Source of the DNA: Lachnospiraceae bacterium
GTDB lineage: Bacteria; Bacillota; Clostridia; Lachnospirales; Lachnospiraceae
Length of the DNA: 41,547 nucleotides
Direction of reading: 5' to 3'
Assembly: GCA_017482485.1 (NCBI GenBank)
Contig: JAFUMV010000061.1
Span: forward strand, 1 to 41,547
Shown: one piece after another, positions 16,013 to 23,547 of the stretch
Layout: each line of letters opens with the position of its first letter
Position numbering within the stretch: the first letter of the stretch is position 1
Notes under the pieces: model-generated
Told to the model about the DNA's origin: nothing
Database searches by the model: none
What the model saw: only the letters and a program-made list of their open reading frames with translations
Made by a program: the position numbers and the translations under genes

Positions 16013-17797
16013 ATGAAAAATATCATTATGTGTTATGTAAAACCCTACTTCCCTCAGATGGGAGTAGGGTTTTTGATTAAATTTACGGGAACGATCATGG
16101 ATTTGTGTATTCCGTACATACTGGCACACATTATTGATGTGATCATTCCAACGGGGCAGAAAAAACTGATTTTTTTCTGGGGATTGGCCATGATGATCTG
16201 TTCTGGTCTTGCGGTGACCGGCAATATGATCGCAAACCGCAGGGCATCGCTGGTGTCCAGCCGGGTGACCAGGACGCTGCGGCACGATCTCTTTTCAAAA
16301 ATCATGTATTTATCCAATAGACAGATGGATGACTTTACAAAGCCCTCTCTGATTTCCAGAATGACTTCCGATACATATGATCTGCAGCAGGTGATTGCCA
16401 GGATTCAGCGTCTGGGTGTCCGGGCGCCTATCCTGCTGATCGGCGGCATTTTTGTGACTTTTACGCTGGACTGGGCCATGGCGCTGGTGCTGACGGCAAC
16501 GCTGCCCCTTCTGGCCATGCTTACGGTATTCGTTTCCAAAAAGGGGATTCCGATTTACGCAAAACTGCAGGAGGCAAATGACCGCATGGTTCGCGTGGTT
16601 CGGGAGGATATTGCAGGAATCCGTGTCATCAAGGCGCTGTCCAAGACAGGGTATGAGACGGAAAAATTTCGGAAAGTCAACTCCGAGGTGATCGACCGGG
16701 AGAAAAAGGCGGGCATGGTGATGGCGGTGATGAACCCTGCCATGACCATCCTGCTGAATCTGGGCCTTGTGTGTGTTATTATCACCGGTGCCTACCGGGT
16801 GCAGAGCGGTGCCTGTGAGGTGGGAAAAATTCTGGCTTTTACCACATATTTTACAATTATATTAAATGCTATGATGTCCATTTCCAAAATGTTTTCCATG
16901 ATTTCCAAGTCCATTGCTTCGGGCAATCGTATCTGGAAGGTGTTAAACAGCGAAAGTGAGATGGAAGTGATGGAGGAGCTGGAACGTGCAGAAAACGAAA
17001 GCGCAGTGGCATGGACCGCAGCGGACCGGAGCATGGCGGAAAAAGAAGCGGCACAGCCCGTGGAAATCCTTTTCGATCATGTGACTTTTTCCTATTATAA
17101 AGGACAGGAACCCAGCCTGCGTGACATCAGCTTCAGGGTCCGAAAGGGCGAAACACTGGGCATTATCGGTGAGATCGGTTCCGGCAAATCCACGGTGCTG
17201 GCACTTTTGATGCGGTTATATGATGCAGACAGCGGACGGATTTTTGTGGGCGGACAGGATGTGCGCAGCCAGACGCCGGAACAGTTAAAGAAAAAGTTCG
17301 GTGTGGTGTTTCAGAACGATATGATTTTTGAAGATACGATTGCCGGAAATGTGACACTGGGACGGGAACTGTCTCAGGAACAGATTCAGGAGGCGCTGCT
17401 GTATGCCCAGGCCAGCGAATTTGTGCAGGGCAGGGATTCAAAAGAAGCAGATGCGCTTAATATCCGCGGCGCAAATTTAAGCGGCGGGCAGAAGCAGCGC
17501 GTGCTGATCGCAAGAGCCCTGGCGATGGGGCCGGAAATACTGATTCTGGATGATTCTTCCAGCGCCCTGGACTATGGAACGGATGCGAAGCTGCGGCAGG
17601 GCATCCGGGAGCATTTTTCAAATACCACGCTGGTGATTGTGGCCCAGCGAATCAGTTCTATCCGCCATGCGGATCACATTCTGGTGCTGGAAGAGGGAAA
17701 CATGATCGGTTACGGCACCCATGAGCAGCTCATGGAAAGCTGTGAAGTATACCGGGAAATCAGTCATTCCCAGATGGGAGAGGGAAGCGATGAATAA
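16013..17797 (+). CDS. Heterodimeric ABC exporter subunit with degenerate ATP site
   Basis: Membrane-spanning plus ATPase half-transporter, 594 residues, type I (MDR-like) exporter. The membrane domain is about 1-320. In the ATPase domain Walker A is GEIGSGKST (about 384-392), the signature is LSGGQKQR (about 490) and Walker B ends ILILDD, with Asp in place of the usual catalytic Glu. The switch His is replaced by Gln (VAQRIS, about 544). These changes mark the non-catalytic site of heterodimeric exporters; its partner is the next gene. The start at 16013 is set by AGGAGGG; upstream codons back to 15893 lack a site. Substrate unknown: such pairs export drugs, lipids or peptides. Confidence 0.9.
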   Translation: MKNIIMCYVKPYFPQMGVGFLIKFTGTIMDLCIPYILAHIIDVIIPTGQKKLIFFWGLAMMICSGLAVTGNMIANRRASLVSSRVTRTLRHDLFSKIMYLSNRQMDDFTKPSLISRMTSDTYDLQQVIARIQRLGVRAPILLIGGIFVTFTLDWAMALVLTATLPLLAMLTVFVSKKGIPIYAKLQEANDRMVRVVREDIAGIRVIKALSKTGYETEKFRKVNSEVIDREKKAGMVMAVMNPAMTILLNLGLVCVIITGAYRVQSGACEVGKILAFTTYFTIILNAMMSISKMFSMISKSIASGNRIWKVLNSESEMEVMEELERAENESAVAWTAADRSMAEKEAAQPVEILFDHVTFSYYKGQEPSLRDISFRVRKGETLGIIGEIGSGKSTVLALLMRLYDADSGRIFVGGQDVRSQTPEQLKKKFGVVFQNDMIFEDTIAGNVTLGRELSQEQIQEALLYAQASEFVQGRDSKEADALNIRGANLSGGQKQRVLIARALAMGPEILILDDSSSALDYGTDAKLRQGIREHFSNTTLVIVAQRISSIRHADHILVLEEGNMIGYGTHEQLMESCEVYREISHSQMGEGSDE

Positions 17798-19547
17798 GCA
17801 GGAGAAGAAACGATATTCCAAACGCACAATTCTGAATCTGGGTCAGTATCTGCTTGGGGAAAAATGGATGCTGACAGCTGCCCTTGTCTGCACCATGGGA
17901 AGCAACCTGTTTGCTCTCATCGGTCCCAGACTTACAGGGTATGCCATCGGCGCAATTGAACCGGGTAAAGGTGCGGTGGATTTTTCGAAGGTATTTTATT
18001 ATGCGGGATGGATGGCACTGTTCTATGTGGCATCGGCGCTGATGTCCTATGGCCTGCAGGTGCTGATGATCACCATCAGCCGCAGCGTGGTAAAGAGAAT
18101 GCGGCAGGATGTATTTGAAAAGCTTTTGACACTGCCGGCGGGCTATTTTGACATTCATCAAACCGGCGATATCATCAGCCGGATTTCCTACGATATTGAT
18201 ACCGTAAATGCATCTTTATCCAACGATCTGGTACAGCTTTTATCCACCGTGATCACGGTGATAGGTTCGCTGGTGATGATGATTTCCATCTCGCCAAAGC
18301 TTGTTCTGGTGTTCGCTTTTACGGTGCCGCTGTCTGTTTTTATCACAAAAACAATCACCGGAAAGACCCGGCCGCTTTTTCGGAACCGCTCCGCGAAGCT
18401 GGGTGAATTAAACGGTTTTGTGGAGGAAATGATCACCGGACAGAAAACCTTGAAAGCCTATGGAAGAGAGGAATATACCATTGAACGATGTGACGTGAAA
18501 AACGATGCAGCGGCGGATGCCTTTTACCGGGCGGAATACTATGGAAGCATTGTTGGTCCCTGTGTGAATTTCGTCAACAATTTGTCCCTGTCTTTGACCG
18601 GTGTGTTCGGCGCCCTTTTGTATCTGGCAGGCAGTATGACCATCGGAGATATCTCTTCCTTTGTGTTGTATTCCAGAAAATTTTCGGGTCCAATCAACGA
18701 AGCGGCCAACATCATGAGCGAACTGCAGTCCGCGCTGGCTGCGGCAGAACGTGTTTTTTCCCTGTTAAATGAAATGCCGGAAAAGGCAGATGCAGAAAAT
18801 GCAGAGACGCTCACACATGTGGAAGGCGAAGTGGAAGTTTCCCATGTGAAGTTTGGCTATTTACCCGAAAAAACCATCATTCATGATTTAAGTTTTACCG
18901 CAGAACCGGGCAGGCTGATCGCTGTCGTGGGACATACCGGCGCAGGAAAAACCACGCTGATCAATCTGCTGATGCGCTTTTACGATCCCCAGGGCGGGAA
19001 AATTTTCGTGGACGGCAAAAACAGCATGGACGTGACACGAAAGAGTCTGCGCCAGTCCTATGCGATGGTGCTGCAGGATACCTGGCTGTTTACCGGCACC
19101 GTTTATGAAAATCTGGCTTACGGAAAGGAAGGCGCCACGAAGGAAGAAGTGATCAGGGCAGCGAAGGCAGCGCACATTCATTCTTTCATCATGCGTCTGC
19201 CCAAGGGGTATGACACCCTGCTGACGGATGAAGGCACCAACATTTCCAAAGGCCAAAAGCAGCTTCTGACCATTGCCCGGGCCATGCTTCTGGATGCCCA
19301 TATGCTGATTCTGGATGAGGCCACCTCTAACGTGGATACCCGGACAGAAATTCGGATTCAAAAAGCCATGCGCAATCTGATGAAAAATAAAACCTGCTTT
19401 GTCATTGCCCATCGGCTTTCCACAATTCGGAATGCAGACCTGATTCTGGTGGTGAATGAGGGGGAAGTGGTGGAACAGGGCACCCATACAGAACTGATGA
19501 AAAAGAAAGGCACTTACCGGAAACTGTATGAGGCTCAGTTTGAGTGA
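17790..19547 (+). CDS. Heterodimeric ABC exporter subunit with consensus Walker site
   Basis: Partner half-transporter, 585 residues, starting 8 bases inside the previous gene, consistent with translational coupling. Membrane domain about 1-330. Walker A is GHTGAGKTT (about 381-389), Walker B is MLILDEATS with the catalytic Glu, and the switch His is present (IAHRLS). Its own signature is changed to ISKGQKQ instead of LSGGQ. Together with the first subunit this gives one normal ATP site (this Walker B with the partner's LSGGQ) and one degenerate site (partner's Asp and Gln with this SKGQ), exactly the asymmetric pattern of BmrCD/TM287-288-type exporters. No regulator gene is adjacent. Confidence 0.9.
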   Translation: MNKQEKKRYSKRTILNLGQYLLGEKWMLTAALVCTMGSNLFALIGPRLTGYAIGAIEPGKGAVDFSKVFYYAGWMALFYVASALMSYGLQVLMITISRSVVKRMRQDVFEKLLTLPAGYFDIHQTGDIISRISYDIDTVNASLSNDLVQLLSTVITVIGSLVMMISISPKLVLVFAFTVPLSVFITKTITGKTRPLFRNRSAKLGELNGFVEEMITGQKTLKAYGREEYTIERCDVKNDAAADAFYRAEYYGSIVGPCVNFVNNLSLSLTGVFGALLYLAGSMTIGDISSFVLYSRKFSGPINEAANIMSELQSALAAAERVFSLLNEMPEKADAENAETLTHVEGEVEVSHVKFGYLPEKTIIHDLSFTAEPGRLIAVVGHTGAGKTTLINLLMRFYDPQGGKIFVDGKNSMDVTRKSLRQSYAMVLQDTWLFTGTVYENLAYGKEGATKEEVIRAAKAAHIHSFIMRLPKGYDTLLTDEGTNISKGQKQLLTIARAMLLDAHMLILDEATSNVDTRTEIRIQKAMRNLMKNKTCFVIAHRLSTIRNADLILVVNEGEVVEQGTHTELMKKKGTYRKLYEAQFE

Positions 19548-19621
19548 GTGCAGGGCCGGAAAAAAAGCAGACTATTTTCGAGCGGTTCTGTACAAATAGT
19601 TGTAAAGAGAGGAATCGGCAA

Positions 19622-20389
19622 ATGACGACGAAAGAAATTTATCAGATTGCCATGCAGCAGTCTGCATATGACTGCAATTGTGAGGCGGCGGATTTTCTGA
19701 AGGCAGAGCATGTGATTGTGCAGTCGGTAAAAAACGATAATGCGCGGAAATATCTGGATCTGCCGCTTCCCTGCAATCTGGTATCCTATGGAAATAATAT
19801 TGTGGCAACCGTCAGCCCCAAGCTGGAGAGTGTGGTGCGGCAGTATATTTCCGGGTATCAGATGGAACACTGTTTTGAAACACCGAACATGCATGTGCTC
19901 AACGATGCGGTGAAACCTTATGGAATGAAGGTATGCTTCATGGCGGAATATTTTCTGCCGGATATGGAAATCATGAAAGAACTCACCTGTCCTTATGAGC
20001 TGAAAGTTTTGTATGCTTCGGATTTCAAAGAGCTGTATGTGCCTCAGTGGAGCAACGCCCTGACTTTTGAGGACAGAAGCAGAGATGTGCTGGGCGTTGG
20101 CGCATACGATGGCGGAGAACTGATCGGCCTTGCGGCCTGTTCGGCGGACTGCAAAACCATGTACCAGATCGGCGTGGATGTGCTGCCCGCATATCGGCGC
20201 AAAGGCGTGGCCTCAGCGCTGACTTCCAGACTGGCACTTGAGATTTTGAAGCTTGGAAAAGTGCCCTTCTACTGTGCAGCCTGGTCAAACTTAAAATCCG
20301 TGCGCAACGCGATTCGAAGCGGTTTTCGGCCTGCCTGGGTGGAAATGACCGTGAAATCTGCCGATTTTGTGGATAAGATGAATGAATAA
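19622..20389 (+). CDS. GNAT-family N-acetyltransferase
   Basis: 255 residues. The C-terminal half is a GNAT fold: acetyl-CoA loop motif DVLPAYRRKGVASALTSRL (about 185-203), then AWSNLKSVRNAIRSGFRPAW, which is the usual last strand-helix unit. The N-terminal half (about 1-120) is a separate region, so this is the two-part type of GNAT protein and not a minimal one. GAGAGGAA precedes the ATG at 19622. It follows the ABC exporter genes by 74 bases and may be co-transcribed. The acceptor substrate cannot be told. Confidence 0.8.
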   Translation: MTTKEIYQIAMQQSAYDCNCEAADFLKAEHVIVQSVKNDNARKYLDLPLPCNLVSYGNNIVATVSPKLESVVRQYISGYQMEHCFETPNMHVLNDAVKPYGMKVCFMAEYFLPDMEIMKELTCPYELKVLYASDFKELYVPQWSNALTFEDRSRDVLGVGAYDGGELIGLAACSADCKTMYQIGVDVLPAYRRKGVASALTSRLALEILKLGKVPFYCAAWSNLKSVRNAIRSGFRPAWVEMTVKSADFVDKMNE

Positions 20390-20411
20390 CCACCTGTCCG
20401 CCGACAATGAC

Positions 20412-20451
20412 ATACGCTCAGGCAGCTTTGGATTAAGCTGTTTGAGCGTAT
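20412..20451. repeat. Long imperfect palindrome downstream of the GNAT gene
   Basis: ATACGCTCA with GCAGCTT on one side pairs with AAGCTG and TGAGCGTAT on the other around a 6-base loop. There is no T run, so it is not a typical terminator; it may be an mRNA 3'-end stabiliser or a repeat copy. Confidence 0.55.
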
Positions 20452-20564
20452 CCACATCAGCCGTTCATATCCCGTGTGCGCATATGGTCTGAAAAAGGAG
20501 GGCGGAAAGTGTGGATGAGCGTTGGAGACTGCGACAACGAAAATGGAAGAGCCTGATGCCTGAA

Positions 20565-20594
20565 AAATGCGGTCCGTGAAGCAGGGCCGCATTT
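20565..20594. terminator. Bidirectional terminator between the GNAT gene and nrdG
   Basis: AAATGCGG pairs with CCGCATTT around a 14-base interior that itself partly pairs (TCC/GGG). A run on the left and T-rich bases on the right serve both converging genes; it ends right next to the nrdG stop codon. Confidence 0.7.
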
Positions 20595-20596
20595 GT

Positions 20597-21142
20597 TTAT
20601 TTCATATGAATTTTGTCACTTTCCAGTTCCCATAAAATCACCTTGCCGGCCTCCAGCGTCTTTTTCACGTCGATGATGCGCTGGTTCTCCGAACCGCGGA
20701 AGGGAAGACTGATATTCTTTAATTCCTCTACAAATTCGCCGTCCACCAAAACATCCAGCATGGAAAGCATTTCATCGGTGCATTCGCAGCGCGCACGGCT
20801 TTCGGAGAGCAGATCCCTTTCCAGCGTGTAGCCGGTGTAGCACCAGATGGACTTCTTGGGATAGCGGGAACGGACTTCTCTTAACAGAGAAAGCAGGCTG
20901 CGCTGGTTCTCGGGTTCAAAGGGCTCTCCGCCAAGGAGCGTCAGTCCGTTAATAAAGGAAGCATTGAGCGCTCTTAAAATTTCTTCCTTTGCGGCATCGT
21001 CAAAAAGTTTTCCATAGGAAAAATTCCAGGTTTCAGGCTGAAAACATCCTTTACAGTGATGGGTGCAGCCCGAAACAAAAAGCGTTACGCGCACGCCTTC
21101 ACCGTTTGCAATATCATATTTTTTTATTTCACCGTAATTCAT
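20597..21142 (-). CDS. nrdG: Anaerobic ribonucleoside-triphosphate reductase activating protein
   Basis: Radical-SAM enzyme that installs the glycyl radical on NrdD, enabling dNTP synthesis without oxygen. 181 residues. The iron-sulfur motif CTHHCKGC (26-33) is the CxxxCxxC of the family, preceded by the typical YDIANGEGVRVTLFVSG; a TLLGGEPF motif (GGE region) follows near residue 76. The ATG at 21142 is 8 bases from AAGAGG; ATG 21145 and GTG 21151 are alternatives. Normally it is adjacent to nrdD; here nrdD lies about 2.4 kb upstream on the same strand, with opposite-strand genes and a repeat element between. No strong own promoter was recognised. Confidence 0.93.
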   Translation of the reverse strand: MNYGEIKKYDIANGEGVRVTLFVSGCTHHCKGCFQPETWNFSYGKLFDDAAKEEILRALNASFINGLTLLGGEPFEPENQRSLLSLLREVRSRYPKKSIWCYTGYTLERDLLSESRARCECTDEMLSMLDVLVDGEFVEELKNISLPFRGSENQRIIDVKKTLEAGKVILWELESDKIHMK

Positions 21143-21317
21143 CATGAACACCTCTTAAAACTTGCTGAACAAAAAAAGTATATCAGATTTTGGGGGAAAG
21201 AGAAAGTCTATTAATGGGTAATCTTTGCAGGAAATCAAATAATATGTGTAATGGTTCAGCCTCACTGCTATTCAGGTCCCTCGAAAATTACCGGCAAATA
21301 TGGCTCATACTGCAGCC

Positions 21318-21551
21318 CCGGGGTATATACAGATTTTTTCTTTTAAAATACCCCGAAATAGCCTGTTTTGTCAGGGCTAGAGGCCTTCCGGGGGTATATG
21401 GATTCAAATTTCTCAGAAATACCCCGTATGTACATGCTTTTCCGGGGTATTTCCGGGAAATTTGCGTCCATATACCCTCATTTCTGTATATTGGGGGATT
21501 TGCTGCCTGAAATCAGGGTATTTTAGGAAATTCCGAATGTATATACCCCGG
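21318..21551. repeat. 234-bp symmetric inverted-repeat element made of four 36-nt units
   Basis: The ends are a perfect 14-bp inverted repeat: CCGGGGTATATACA at 21318-21331 and its reverse complement at 21538-21551. Inside are four 36-nt units, each a hairpin of GGGGTAT and ATACCCC type: 21320-21355 and 21391-21426 forward, 21443-21478 and 21514-21549 in reverse. Start-to-start spacing is 71 on both sides, and the centre of symmetry (21434.5) is the same for both pairs. The linkers between units are not conserved. No credible ORF is present. It could be a MITE-like element or a protein-binding array; no target duplication was seen. The flanks (21152-21317, 21552-21670) hold no recognised gene. 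Confidence 0.7.
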
Positions 21552-21670
21552 TAGAGCAGACCAAACAAAAGGTCGAACCGCTGCAAAAGCATTGGTGTAC
21601 AGATGCCGACCGTATTGCCCTCTGCACACTGAGGGTAGTATTTACCATAACATATCATCAGAAAAATATT

Positions 21671-21698
21671 TTGACTTTTCTTTATAAGATGCTAATAT
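21671..21698 (+). promoter_or_regulatory. Promoter for the zinc-ribbon gene and aminotransferase
   Basis: TTGACT (21671-21676), 16-base spacer, TAATAT (21693-21698). It lies about 150 bases before the zinc-ribbon start; no terminator is seen before the aminotransferase gene, so both may be transcribed from here. Confidence 0.45.
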
Positions 21699-21846
21699 AA
21701 AAATATGAAGAAAGAGTACTCCCCAAATTTTTCACATGCGTCCATCGATGCTGTCTATCGCTGAGAAAGGAATAAAAAATGTGTGAATTTTCTATCTTCA
21801 ATAGGAAATTTTGATTACGTGAAATTTTCGGGAAAGGATGGGATGA

Positions 21847-22309
21847 ATGGCATATTGCGAATATTGTGACTCCACACTGGAAGATGGCATAAGCGTCTGC
21901 CCCCCATTGCGGAGCACCGGTAAAAAAAGAAAGTGCCCGGAATCAGACGGCGCAGGAGCAGTATTCCGAGTATGAGTCTGCCCAGGAAGATGCTTCCCGG
22001 GATTCTGACTCTGCAAAAGATATTGCAAAAGCTGCCGGCGCTGCAATTGGAGCATCTTTGCTCAGTCAGTTGTTTCGGAAAAGAAGAAAGCCGCCTGTGG
22101 CACCTCCGCCGCCGGCGCCGACAGGATGGCCGATGAGTGGCAATCCGCGTGGAGGACAGACAGGTGCCCCGATGAATGGACACCCGATGGGAGGACCGAG
22201 AAGCGGTGCTCCGATGGGAGGACCGAGAGGCGGCGCTCCGATGGGAGGACCGAGAGGCGGCGCTCCGATGGGAGGACCCGGCGGAGGACACAGAGGCGGT
22301 CCGAGATAA
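21847..22309 (+). pseudogene. Zinc-ribbon, Gly/Pro-rich repeat protein with a frameshift
   Basis: Reading from the ATG at 21847 gives MAYCEYCDSTLEDGISVC, the first half of a zinc ribbon. At a run of six C (21900-21905) the frame must drop one base to continue as CPHCGAPVKK, completing a CxxC...CPHC pair. From there the frame stays open to 22309: an acidic/Ser middle, an Ala-rich hydrophobic patch (IAKAAGAAIGASLLSQLF), basic RKRRK and a tail of GAPMGGPRG repeats. With five C the protein would be about 153 residues. As given, translation stops after about 60 residues. Either a true frameshift, phase variation or a sequencing error. Function unknown; zinc-ribbon proteins of this kind are small cytoplasmic or membrane-linked proteins. 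Confidence 0.75.
22202..22282 (+). repeat. Three 27-bp tandem repeats in the zinc-ribbon gene
   Basis: Three in-frame copies encode SGAPMGGPR, GGAPMGGPR and GGAPMGGPG. DNA copies 2 and 3 are identical apart from the last bases, which suggests recent expansion. Confidence 0.85.
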
Positions 22310-22351
22310 AATATGGAAGAAGATGTGAGCAGGCTAAGGAGAAAATAAAAT

Positions 22352-23497
22352 ATGTACGATTTTGATTGTCTTCCCGACAGAAGGGGCAGTGATTCCGTGA
22401 AATGGAATGGTATTTCTGAAGATGTCATACCCATGTGGGTGGCAGATATGGATTTTCAGGCACCGCCTCCGGTGCTGGAAGCTGTTACTGAAAGGGCATC
22501 TCACCCTTACTATGGTTATCCGACCGGACTGGATGAGCTTGGAAGAATCGTGATTCAACATTATGAAAAGGTTTATCAGGTTCCTATTGAGCCTGAATGG
22601 ATCGTATGGGTGCCCAGCGTCATCTCGGGCGTTGTGAACGCCCTGAAGATGTTGGGCGGTACCTTTATGTATTCCGTTCCCATGTATGACCATATTCGAC
22701 GTCTGTATGCAGAGGCAAACCTGCCTGTGATCGAAGTGCCCTTAAAAAAAGATGCAGACAACCATTATGCCATGGACCTGGAAGCATTGGAGGCTGCTGT
22801 GAAGCCGGAAGTGACCTGTCTGATTCTTTGTAACCCTCACAATCCTGTGGGACGTATGTACAGCAAAGAAGAGCTGCTTGAACTGCAGGCATTTTGTAAA
22901 AAGCACGATATTATGATCATCAGCGATGAGATTCACTGCGAGATCGCTTTGGACAAAAAGCATATTCCCTATTTTTCTTTAAACGAAGAAGCCAGAGAAT
23001 ACAGCGTGACTCTGTCCGGCGCCGGCAAGATCTGCAATATTCCCGGTCTGCCAATGGGGTTTGCCATCATTCCCGATGCGAAGATCAGAAAAAAATTCAT
23101 CCGTCAGCAGGACGGTTTACTGCCTTCAGGCAATATCGTAACGCTGGCGGCTTATAAAAAGGCATATGATGGCAGTTGCGATCAATGGAAAGACGAGCTG
23201 CGTGCATATCTTTGTGAAAACCGTGATCTTGCAGAGAAGAGATTTAAGGCCATTTCGGAGATTCAAGTGCCCCATAATGAGGGAACTTATCTGCTCTGGC
23301 TTGACTGTTCTGCGCTGAGACTTGAAAAACCGGCGAAATTTTTTATGGAGCAGGCACAGGTAAAGGTTTCGCCCGGAAAGATTTACGGAAATTCTCAGTG
23401 TGTTCGTTTTAACTATGGCTGTCCGAGAAAGCAGCTGATCGAGGCGCTTGACCGGATGGAAGCGGCGATTGACAGATGGAGAAAAAATAAGGACTAA
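22352..23497 (+). CDS. PLP-dependent aminotransferase, PatB/MalY (C-S beta-lyase) type
   Basis: 381-residue fold-type I PLP enzyme resembling cystathionine beta-lyase PatB/MalY, which cleaves cystathionine or related C-S compounds. Supporting segments: VIPMWVADMDFQAPPPV (about 25-42), YYGYPTG, CNPHNPVGRMYSKEEL, the cofactor Asp in ISDEIHCEI, the Schiff-base Lys in SGAGKICNIPGL and the carboxylate-binding Arg near CVRFNYGCPR. The segment around residues 90-105 (ALKMLGGTFMYSVPMYDHI) is shorter than usual for the family and lacks the EPGD-type loop. AAGGAG precedes the ATG. It lies 42 bases after the zinc-ribbon gene. Lyase versus aminotransferase activity is undecided. Confidence 0.85.
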   Translation: MYDFDCLPDRRGSDSVKWNGISEDVIPMWVADMDFQAPPPVLEAVTERASHPYYGYPTGLDELGRIVIQHYEKVYQVPIEPEWIVWVPSVISGVVNALKMLGGTFMYSVPMYDHIRRLYAEANLPVIEVPLKKDADNHYAMDLEALEAAVKPEVTCLILCNPHNPVGRMYSKEELLELQAFCKKHDIMIISDEIHCEIALDKKHIPYFSLNEEAREYSVTLSGAGKICNIPGLPMGFAIIPDAKIRKKFIRQQDGLLPSGNIVTLAAYKKAYDGSCDQWKDELRAYLCENRDLAEKRFKAISEIQVPHNEGTYLLWLDCSALRLEKPAKFFMEQAQVKVSPGKIYGNSQCVRFNYGCPRKQLIEALDRMEAAIDRWRKNKD

Positions 23498-23505
23498 TAG
23501 ATAAG

Positions 23506-23541
23506 AAAAAGGTCTCAATACACGATGTACTGAGGCCTTTT
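23506..23541. terminator. Bidirectional terminator between the aminotransferase and nrdD
   Basis: AAAAGGTCTCA pairs with TGAGGCCTTTT with a GTAC-type inner stem. The A and T runs on either side serve two converging genes. Confidence 0.8.
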
Positions 23542-23547
23542 GATTTA

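Noticed and set aside
21190-21510. 106-residue open frame across the palindromic element
   Set aside because: It runs through both mirror halves, has no ribosome site and its composition follows the repeats; the DNA structure explains it.
21318-21551. Insertion sequence
   Set aside because: No transposase frame and no target duplication; at most a MITE-like element.
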